From Ascaris suum (lineage: Eukaryota; Nematoda; Chromadorea; Rhabditida; Ascarididae), in contig CM024187.1 in assembly GCA_013433145.1 (NCBI GenBank), positions 7,084,826 through 7,148,825 of the forward strand: a stretch of DNA of 64,000 bases. Reading direction: 5' to 3'. Made by a program: the position numbers and the translations under genes. Shown here one piece after another: positions 44,851-64,000 of the stretch (within the stretch, counting starts at the first letter, position 1; each line of letters begins with the position of its first letter). Below the pieces are notes generated by a model. It made no database searches. It saw nothing but the letters and a program-made list of their open reading frames with translations, and was not told the DNA's origin.

Positions 44851-45375
44851 AATGCATGCATCCCGGAGTATGCACGTCGATGTTGTTCTTCATCGGGTTT
44901 TTAATTGTCTTAGCTTACACTGCAATCGCAGTATTACACTTGTACATATGTCACTCACTGTTTGTTGATTTACCTTGCAGCGATTATTGAAAACGCTCTC
45001 CGTTTCGAGTGTCGTATTTTCAATGTTTTGCTTGCAACGAATTCATAAGTGCAGTTCAATTTAGTTCCGCAATTCTTGGAAACGCGGTCGCTTTCTGAAT
45101 GAATGTCGATTCTTATTTGCTTTATTTTCTTCACTGTATTTTCTCACGTGTAAATCTTTCCGTGTATATAAGCACTTCTTGCCTCCTTACCAATGTACGC
45201 CGATTCTAAGATGATACAAACTGTGGCTCTTCTACTGCGAGTCTCACTCAAAGTTGACGTAAATACAACCTTTCAATTGGCTCCCTTTTTTCGGATGTGT
45301 ATCTGTTCCGGACTTGCATTTTATATTTACGGCATTTGAAAAGAATCTTTCGAATGGCATGAGGCTCGTCCTATA

Positions 45376-45381
45376 AATAAA
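45376..45381 (+). promoter_or_regulatory. Candidate AATAAA polyadenylation signal for SLC4
   Basis: The hexamer AATAAA within CCTATAAATAAATTTCCC lies about 526 nt past the SLC4 stop. I noticed no earlier AATAAA. Confidence 0.35.
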
Positions 45382-46394
45382 TTTCCCCCATCATGCGGCG
45401 TTGTGAAACGGTATATACTCAAGGGTTTATAAATGGTGAATGGCGGCATCGAATTACGCTGTACTCATTGTTTTTCATCGTTTTTCGTGCAGCCATCTGC
45501 TCTGGCCGGTTCATCGTACGAGTATGATATGGCGCTATATCAGTGTCTGTGAACAAAAAGTAGTAAAATTTCAGGAGCAAGCTTGAGCAAAGAGCAGTTG
45601 CACCGAACACTAGAACGTTAAAAGTTACGTCCTCTTAATGAAGATGAATGCAACGTTGGTTGCCTTTTAGGGTAGTTTAGAAGAGCAAAGTCAATCATGA
45701 AGCTTTGAAGGAAAAAGATCCCGCAAGTGGCATATCGTAATGCTGACGAGGAGACTTTCGCTGTCGGGGTGGCGCAAATGAAACAGCAAATGTGCATTCA
45801 CCAGTGGCGCAAGTATGTACTAGATAGGTTGGAATTTATCCAATCTCCGCCGCTTCTATCCCGTAACTGAAAGGATTTCCCACAAGTTTCGGGTTCCGGT
45901 GAAAGTATGTCTTGTGAGCTGCTAAGCAAGCATTGGAATTAAGAAGAATTAAAATTTTTTATTTCCACGTAAGTCGGAAATTATGATGAAGCTTTGAAGA
46001 AGATGATCTTGAAAGGCAAGATCTTCATGCCTTCTTTGCCTCAGTCTTTATGTAGACGGTTCTAGAAATTCAAAACCTATGCAAGCCAGCTAAATTGTGA
46101 AGCGAGAAGTCCATAATTAGATATGCAGACAGCGGTGCTCTCCATGCTCATTAAATTTACTCCACAGCACTCTAGCATAATAAACCATTATATAGTATTT
46201 AGATGCGAAGGTATGGACTGGGTAACTACACTTTAAGTTGATAGAAATATAACGATGTAAGTATATGTGGGAGAAACGAGACACTGCGAGAATATACTTT
46301 ACTAACAGGCTTAAACTACACAACAGATACACTTAGCTTCGGCGTTCGCTGCGGACGAGGCAGAAATTCATGAAACATAAAGCCAGCAGAGATT

Positions 46395-47035
46395 CCGATG
46401 CTCTGTTCTGCAGAAACAATGGGAAAGTTGGGCGAGGTGTGCCGTTATGTGTGTAAACTAGATCGCGAGTGCCCATTGCACGCAGACGGTGAAGTTGCCG
46501 CCAAAATCCACTCCGCGTTCATTGGAGCGCACATCGTCCAGATGTTTCCAAGGATTGCAAAGAAAGGAACTTGTGAGGTCTTTGCAAGTTGAGTGCTTGC
46601 TGCACGGCCATAAAGCCCCTACCTATAAGGAAATATTGCAAACGAGTATGGACCTATTATATCTCATGCGCATAAAATACGAAATTGGTGCCTGCGCGGA
46701 AGATCACTATACGCGATGACGCTCCAGATTAAAATTGCGAGCTGGAAATATTTGAACTAGATTCGTTGGAAAATGGACATGTGTAGTTTGATCCTTCGTT
46801 ATAGTAGCGGATTTATGCCTCCGTTTGAATGAGGCGTCTTCACCGTTTCAACTCAGCAGCAGCTCTTCTACTGTTAATACTGCTCTTAATTCATTTAACT
46901 TCAGGGTTGTTCGAGTTTGGAATAGGTTGCCCTCAAATAAGATCGATGCTTGAAAGCATTCTTTCCACGAATAGGCTGAGGGTGTTTGATTTCCTTCCAC
47001 TCGATTGCCGGTATCATTTGTTAGTTCAGGTATGA
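46395..47035 (+). mobile_element. Decayed non-LTR retrotransposon (LINE) 3'-coding fragment
   Basis: Frames interrupted by stops read VIVADLCLRLNEAS, SSSSSTVNTALNSF, then NFRVVRVWNRLPS. This matches the end of CR1/jockey-type reverse transcriptase ORFs, where a 'DLxLxxK' stretch precedes F(F)xxRVxxxWNxLP. The upstream part (46.40-46.72 kb) is open in two frames, which suggests a frameshift. The element is inactive; its 5' part is missing. Confidence 0.45.
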
Positions 47036-47849
47036 GACTACTTCCACATATGATTTTTTGTGTGCTGAAGTTTTTATGCATTTCATAGTCTCCATATTGG
47101 TGTTAGGCTTCCCACGTGTTCAACATTATTTTCTTCATGCAAGTATAGATTTTTCTTCTTCTTTAATCAAATGAAACGGCATTGGATTACAGGATCTCTT
47201 CTGGAACGATCTTCCTTTGTAAGAAGGGCGTTTCGACTAAAGATGGGAACTAGAGTGAAGTTCATCTTTCCTTCGATGTCTTGTAGCAGAGCTGTCGTGT
47301 TATGGTATGACAAAGTTTCATGAAGTTGCCAGAACGCCATGTTTAGCTCAAGTTCAAGTTTCATATGAATTCAGCCAAGCAAAGTTTCCGGAGCAGTATT
47401 ACTATCAATTTGCGCAAACTTCACTCTTTCTCGACCTTTCGGATACTTATTACAAAATTTGAGTATGCAAACTTGATGAAAATGAATTGCGCCTCACTGA
47501 CCTTTTTTATTCCCTTAAGCTTTTCCTGATATTGACAGTTAATTGATATTTTCCTGTTATTGGTTGGGCAAACCAATGGATTACACTACGGATGCTGCTT
47601 TTTTACGTTTTATCGTTTTTGCCATAGTGACGTCATTAGTTTTCAAAAGCGCCTTTTAGAAAGGCATAAAGCGTGATACTTGAGGGTCTATTATTTTACT
47701 GCTGAATCAGGCTTGAAGGTTCTGTTATCCGAAAGCAGATCCGAGCTTCAAGCACTCATTTTTTCCAGCTAAGACTTAATCACATCTGTCTTGGTCGCTG
47801 CCGTCACAGAACCGTCTCTAATGTCAAAGAATAGGAAACAAAGGCCTCC

Positions 47850-48562
47850 ATGAAACTTTTCAAGAAAAAGCTGAATCGCAGCTTTGCTCAAGCTTCCACT
47901 GCCCATGTAGACAAACGCGAAATTAGGTTTGCTCGTTTTCCACCTGTGCGTTCTCCTATTAGCTTACTATTGAAGTTGGTAATTTGTCTTGCTAGCACTA
48001 CAACTTTACTCCAAGGATCCCATTCCAAAATGTCATCGAGAACGGTGGCCGATCCATACATTTACCCATGCACGCAAACAACGCCACCATAACTCGCCTG
48101 TGTCAAATTTAACGATAAACATAAAATTTATACACATCGTATTCAGTGCTAGAAGATTTTATAATTCATGCAAGATTTTTCTTGCAGTGCGGACTTCTTT
48201 GCAAGGAATAATGGAATCAGAACATTGAGCAGGTATCGCCGGTTTAATCGACTATCTGCTCCGGCATCGAAAACCGTTATCCCATCTATCGTTCTCCCAT
48301 GGAAAAAACTGTTTTCACTCGTCTTTCGAAACCTTGCATCGAACTGTTATTAACCTTTTGCATTTCTCACACCTCAATGTCGGAAAATCATTTCAAGAAA
48401 AAGCGTGTGCCAATAGCGTCCGCTACGACACTGAACCTCTTCTCGATGTGGTCTTGGTCGGCGATGAAAACGCATCCTCACATGCTAACGAGACCTTCCT
48501 CTCATGCCTAGCTATCTTATTTCAAGTGCCAAAACATGCCTCGTTAACAGTGACGGCTTAGC
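47850..48562 (+). other. Protein-like ORF fragments, unassigned
   Basis: Overlapping plus-strand frames, including one reading LHRTVINLLHFSHLNVGKSF then SVRYDTEPLLDVVLVGDENA, interrupted once by a stop near 48.23 kb. The composition is protein-like, but no family, start or splice structure could be established. Possibly a pseudogene or a transposon. Confidence 0.25.
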
Positions 48563-49075
48563 CCATCTTCGAAAAAACAGTTATTTTTAATTTGAAATTC
48601 ATGTAGCGGCGAACAGTTCGTCCTCAGTAGATTTTCCAGAAAGAAGTTTTGTATGACGTTGTTGATGGTGGTCATCAGTTAATGGTCAAAGATATTGCAA
48701 AGTGGGAATGGTGATAGCATTTGCGTTGACTTCTCCGAAGCATTCCAAATCCCTCGTTTTCCGAAAACTGATCTTGAAAATTGGCGCAAAAGGCACTGAT
48801 TGCAATCCTCTTTGTCAAGTTGAAAAGTTTTCGACTTGCAAGTTGCTGAAGTTTCTGCTTATAAAGATTTTCGAAGCTTACATTCTCCGCTCATGGATTC
48901 CATAAAGTTTGCTATTGAGGCTCATCCTTTCTTCGAAAAACTTCAACGTTTTTGAAGAGGTGGCCCGAAGTTTTAAACACAAATTCTGCACTAATTTAGA
49001 CTGCTGCGTCGAAACTGACGTCACAACGCCATGCGTAGAAGCTCTTCATTGCTGAGATTACGACGACAAACATGG

Positions 49076-49370
49076 TGCGATTAGGAGTCCGAACCGTAAA
49101 ACTGAGCGCTGCCTGCTTCGCAAACAGTTTGTTGTTGAGCGTGAGGTCTGTAATGTTGTGTTAGTCGATGACAAACTTTTTAGACACCATGTTTTTGGGA
49201 TTAAAGTAATGGCATATGTCCCTGAAGTTTCATCCTTGAATGCTTTAAATTCCTGTTTCCGTTGCATGCCAGGTCGACGCTTGGTATGCAACAGGGATTT
49301 CCAACCGCGAGGACAGTTCAGCGTCAAGTCAACGAATCGTTTCGAGGAAACTCAAACTGCTTCACCATAA
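49076..49370 (+). other. Protein-like ORF fragment overlapping a second frame
   Basis: An open plus-strand frame beginning just before 49.08 kb and ending in TAA at 49368-49370. It includes KTERCLLRKQFVVEREVCNV, then VLVDDKLFRHHVFGIKVM. It overlaps the start of the frame described at 49249-49716. Two adjacent protein-like frames suggest a frameshifted relic. Confidence 0.25.
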
Positions 49371-49716
49371 TAGCATCGAGCATTACAGATTCGAGGACAG
49401 GAAATACAACAGTTGTCGTAAGATGTTAAACATTGAATCACAAAGGTTCTTAAGAGCGAATGAAGACTTGAGAGCGACTTTAAAAATTATTGCCCAATCC
49501 GATGAAATCGATAAGCAAGATCTCTTCACTACGTCGGTCGCGCTCAAAGCTGCAACTTCTTTAAAAAGAGAAGGTCGAGTATGTTGCATAATCGCTTCAG
49601 CAATCCACAGTGTCCATTTAGAACACCCTCGTATTACATTAGACACCGCTGTCATTCAAGGCACGTGGGATAAACCACTTTCGCCATCGCCACTTGCATT
49701 TATTAAGATGAAATGA
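49249..49716 (+). other. Open frame of ~155 codons, unassigned
   Basis: The longest uninterrupted plus-strand frame of the interval; the first ATG is at 49423. It contains ASSQRIVSRKLKLLHHNSIE, then FLRANEDLRATLKIIAQSDE and TTSVALKAATSLKREGRV. Helical, hydrophilic and protein-like. No signal peptide or known motif is visible. Candidate relic of the same element as the 49.08-49.37 kb frame. Confidence 0.3.
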
Positions 49717-51732
49717 ATTAGAGTTCTTGCGTTCATGCTTCTATTTCCTTCTCCATCAGTTTCACTCACATACGTATATCCTGCAATTCTAAGGTTGTTT
49801 TCCAGTCCTCTGAAGGACAAAGGACAATGTTGTCATCAACCCCTGAACGACAATCATGTAGTCAGTCTATGCTCCTCTATGGCCCATCCTTTTCACTCTG
49901 ATGTCTCTGCGTTACTTGATATAAGCTGTTAACTAACAACTGTGCTTCATGTAACTGCACTTTAACGACGTAACCTCTTTGTTTTGCAAGCATATTTTAA
50001 TCATTTCTGTTTGGAAATGAACATATTGGCCAAAACATTGGTATAAAAAGCCCCCTAGAACAAACGCTTTAGGAGAGAAATATATAATAGGGCTGCCACA
50101 CTGCGCTTATCTGTTCTTCTATTTAAAAAAATCTTTAAAGCAGTATTTCCAACGTTTCATCGTTCAAATACACCTTCAACGACGCGAGTTTCAAGATCGC
50201 ATCCTCCTATTCTGCCTTTACTGCAATTTCTTTTCTTACTGCTTTTCCCTCAACTTCAACATGTTCAAATTCAATGGAGGTGTGTACTCTGAAATAGAAA
50301 TGCCTGGCGGCAAAAAACGCCTCCCTTCTCCCTTTCCAGTCAGCATTGACCGTCTTCACTCATGCTCGGAAAAAGCCGTTCTGATCTAATGCTTCCAACA
50401 GTGGAGCGGTTAAACGCATTAAGGGGTCATTCCTTTTTTCCGATGGTCCCCTTTTGAGCAACGTCGTCATTGCGCACACGTCTTCGCTTGCCTCATCGAA
50501 ACTCGCAATCTGCAAGCCATCGCACACTCAATTTCGTCATGGGTGGTCTCCCCTCAGCCGCATTGCATGCCACATTCCTCCAACTTTTAAATGCACGCAG
50601 AAAAAGTATCACTAAAATGGCGCTTTTCACTGGCACCCGCTTGCAAATTCGAGATTACGCAACTCGCCAGAGTTCCCGCACGCAGTGTATTGCGACTGCA
50701 TCGGCATTTCCATCAGAGCTCACACATTCCTCACATGGTGGTTTACACAACAGCTGGTTCACAATGGCTTGGCCGCAAATGACCTTTAAATATCACGGAT
50801 TTCGTCAGCGAAAACACAATGTAAGCGGACGCGATTTACCCCAGATATCGTCACTCACATACACGCAAAATGGCGGGGCTTCCCAACAATACCCCAGATC
50901 TCCCATGACCTTTTGTTCGAGGCGTCACAAAATGTTGCACACGTTCCGTACGACGTCGTCATTCCTCTGATTTATAATGAGTAACTGAACACAGCTGTGC
51001 TCTGTTATTTCCAATAAGTGCATCAACAAACGTTTGTGACGTTGCCGACATGGAAACGTTTGTGCTGACGTTTTGGATGAGTAAGCCTTAATCACACCAT
51101 ACAACATCTCAGTTTGAATATCCAAACGTTTACACGGAAGTGTTCGTTTAACTGTCTCTCAACCACCTCTTCGCATACTTCCTCGGTAATCATCCAACAC
51201 TATGACTACTTCCAGGCAAGTTCGGTTGCTTTAAATGTTACAAATAGATTCGCTCAGAAATGCAGAGAAGCAGGTAAACGTTGCGAGAAATGATCCACTG
51301 CATTTTCCCTACAACTAAAGCAGCGGTTGAAAAGCATTGCAGAGCGTTCCCCCGCATTACACGGCAACTAGATTTTCCACTCTGCCTAGCACCACTCATT
51401 CGACAAATTCCCAGAGCTAATTTTTTTCTCAACGAAGTCAAACATCACCAGAATGCGTTCTCCCATGTGACACGATCGCCTTTGAACGCAGATTTGTTTA
51501 ACGGTCGCAAAAACCTTCAACTCTCAAATTTTTATTCCACAACTCAGTTGCATATTTTGGTAAATTGGTCGCTTCAAAACGACTGCTACGACACAAATGT
51601 CATCCCGCCCATTAGTAGCTTTTAGGAATAAGAACGGCATATGCATCCATTAGCAGCTTTAGAACTCATACACTTCAATCCGTACATAATGCCAAATGTG
51701 AAAACATCTTTTGAGAACCTTTCGAGAGCGTT

Positions 51733-52230
51733 TTGCTTATCGTTCATTTTATTGATAAGCAGCGCTTTAAGGAGGAAATGCTACAATGGTATACGGTGAG
51801 ATCTGTGGTGCAGGTCGGTTTCCACATAACTGGATCGAAAAAGAAGCGGATAAAAGCCGACGCTGTCTTTTTCCAGCATCTAAATATTTATACAACAGAA
51901 GGTGCGATATTTGGAATTTCAGACAATTTTGAGCAAATTAATACAAATAAAAGATACTATATCGGATATAGCAAATGTCTCAAATTCATTCACAAAGCAA
52001 AGGAAGCGAACAAACGTTTAGCAACACAATCGTCAACCACAAACGCTGATCGAATACATAAGCCAAACGAAAAATATTACCGGTACTCTCGAATACTTGA
52101 AACTGTCACCGCTTCATTTAACGCTATCCAACTCTACTCACTGACGCTCAAATTCCCCTCCTCTGAAGTCAGCGATCAATTGTCATATACACTGTTGCAA
52201 GCTACTGCCTCGCTCGTAATCCTACACTGA
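51733..52230 (+). other. 165-codon ORF, unassigned
   Basis: An open plus-strand frame ending in TGA at 52228-52230. It encodes a Lys/Thr-rich sequence including FKEEMLQWYTVRSVVQVGFH and SKCLKFIHKAKEANKRLATQ. There is no ATG with a good context at its start (TTG or internal ATG at 51778). It may be part of a decayed multi-exon or mobile gene spanning 47.9-52.7 kb. Confidence 0.3.
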
Positions 52231-53279
52231 GGAAATATTAAGCATAAAAAGTAATTACGTAAGAAAAAGGCGTTTTCTTTTCAGTTTTGCAACAAATCAA
52301 GCAAATGGATAAAGCCAAGTCAGAATCATTCTGCTTCTTTGCATGAAAATTTTTTCCCAAGAGAACTACTTTTACTCTGTAATAAGTATTGCAGATTCAT
52401 TCCATAAAACAAACGAGAAGCAAGTTGGATGCGGATTTCACTTACACAGGCGGCATAGAGGGATGCGAGGGTCGCCCTCAGTCCGACGCACCCCACAGAA
52501 ATTGGTTCGTGACCCCCTCGCCAAAGCAACACCAAACACGTTTCTCGACTGGTTTCTGTGATGCCTTTTCGTATCCTTCTCCTACCAATAAGCAACAAAA
52601 AGCAACAAGCTACGAAACAACATTAGCACCTTCAGTGATCATAAAGTCACGTATTTCTTTCAAATTTGCAAATGCGTGTGCAACGGAGCGTATGGACATT
52701 TCCCACTTGATATCTACCAGTAAAATCAGGCTAAAAAATTAATTTACTTCAGTGAGAAAGTTCTCTCACCTTGTGGAATTTTTGGCAAAACTTAAACTGG
52801 TTTTCCAGATAGTCCGTGCTTAACTCAACTGGATGGGGAAGAACAGTTGTGAGGTGCGAACAGAGTTGAAGAAAGAAGTGGCACGGATCGGTAAAGAGGT
52901 TATATTGCGACATCCGTTTCCCATAAGCCGAGACCTCCAGTGTGCAAGACTTTCAATGGAAAACTTAGGTAACTGACTAGAAGAACACGAAAAAAGCACG
53001 AATAGCTATGTCGCCTTTGTTGCATAGTCAGTATCACCTCATTTCACTGATAATCTTTCTTGTTTCGAAGCCGAGTGTCTAAATTATATAATCTTCTACT
53101 GGTGATCTCGGCATGACGCTTCCTGTAATTCCGTATTTAACACCTCTCGTTCTAAGGGATAAACAACAATAAGGGGGTCGAGGATGAGCGAGCTTTTGTA
53201 GAAGCGCGCGAAGCAAATAAAAAAATTATCAAAGTGGTCATAGGGGAACTGCTCAAAGCGCAACTTCACGACGCTGTAA

Positions 53280-63541
<10,262 letters not shown>

Positions 63542-63622
63542 CTGAATAATTGCTGTATAAGATGAGGCATGAAAATCCATTTGTCATAACTGGGTTTTTT
63601 AATAACGAACTGGTGGATGCGT

Positions 63623-63666
63623 TTTGAAGGAAATAAGACAAGTATTTTTGGCTTATTTCCTTCAAA
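63623..63666. repeat. 15-bp inverted repeat upstream of RING exon
   Basis: TTTGAAGGAAATAAG (63623-63637) and its exact reverse complement (63652-63666) flank a 14-nt spacer. An overlapping imperfect direct repeat (AAATAAGACAAGTATTTT-like at 63631 and 63664) is also present. Confidence 0.85.
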
Positions 63667-64000
63667 TAAGACACAAGTATTTTCATGAAAAGAGATAATG
63701 CAGAGGTCATCAACGGTAAAGCAGAACAATACAGAGATCATTGACGGTAACATATCGCAAAGCATTAGCACTACGTTCTATAAAATATTTTGGCATCGTA
63801 AGTGAGCTCCCTCTTAACGTCAATGTACCAAAAAGGAGGTGCAGGAAAGCAGGGCGAAAAGTACCATATCGTCAAAGTGCACACGAAAGGGAGGAGGGCA
63901 ACGGGCTCACTCGGTGGTAATAACACTAACCATCGCAACAGTTTTGAATATGAAATCCCTCATGAATCAATATGAAAAAAAAATAGTACGACTGCAAGAT

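Larger units (their letters stand above)
44851..53279. other. Interval between convergent genes
   Basis: 8.4 kb between the SLC4 stop and the RING gene stop. It contains both 3' UTRs, a decayed LINE 3' fragment (46.4-47.0 kb) and several open, protein-like fragments (47.85-52.75 kb). No complete gene could be built. The 45.4-46.3 kb part shows nothing notable. Confidence 0.6.

Noticed and set aside
50470..50970. 166-codon plus-strand ORF rich in Ser/Arg/His
   Set aside because: Two other frames over the same bases look equally protein-like and none shows a family; kept only as part of the unassigned 47.85-52.75 kb cluster.

Overview
This window looks like nuclear DNA of a nematode, probably a clade V (strongylid or hookworm-like) species. 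The reasons are compact exons with TTTCAG/TTTTAG acceptors, kilobase-scale AT-rich introns, long (TA)n arrays and decayed retroelement pieces. The taxonomic call is inference; no rRNA or tRNA gene was found to anchor it.

Two protein genes are well supported, both recovered by joining exons by hand with reading phase checked at each junction. (1) A plus-strand SLC4-family bicarbonate/anion exchanger runs from about 18.25 to 44.85 kb. The model has 21 exons, 2,949 coding bases and about 982 residues, with the cytoplasmic band-3 domain, the membrane domain and the acidic C-terminus complete. (2) A minus-strand RNF38/RNF44-like RING-H2 E3 ubiquitin ligase has its 3' end at 53,280 and continues towards, and probably beyond, the right edge of the window. 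Six exons are seen. The two genes converge on an 8.4-kb interval.

The left edge (about 1.4-2.63 kb) holds the 3' exons of a third plus-strand gene that I could not identify; it ends in a Gln-rich tail.

Layout: 0-2.7 kb, end of the unknown gene plus a perfect hairpin. 2.7-18.2 kb, intergenic, with two (TA)n arrays, an AATTCC-type minisatellite next to diverged ~125-bp tandem repeats, and a G-quadruplex-type G tract. 18.2-44.9 kb, the SLC4 gene, including a 7-kb intron. 44.9-53.3 kb, a decayed LINE 3' end and several protein-like but unassigned ORF fragments. 53.3-64 kb, the RING gene, whose 5.1-kb intron carries an opposite-strand ORF with a signal-peptide-like start and further LINE-like debris.

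The genes show no shared pathway: one is a membrane pH/chloride transporter, the other a ubiquitin ligase. Nothing suggests an operon, since the two main genes converge and the left-edge gene ends 15 kb upstream of the SLC4 start. No CRISPR array, prophage, tRNA or rRNA was seen.
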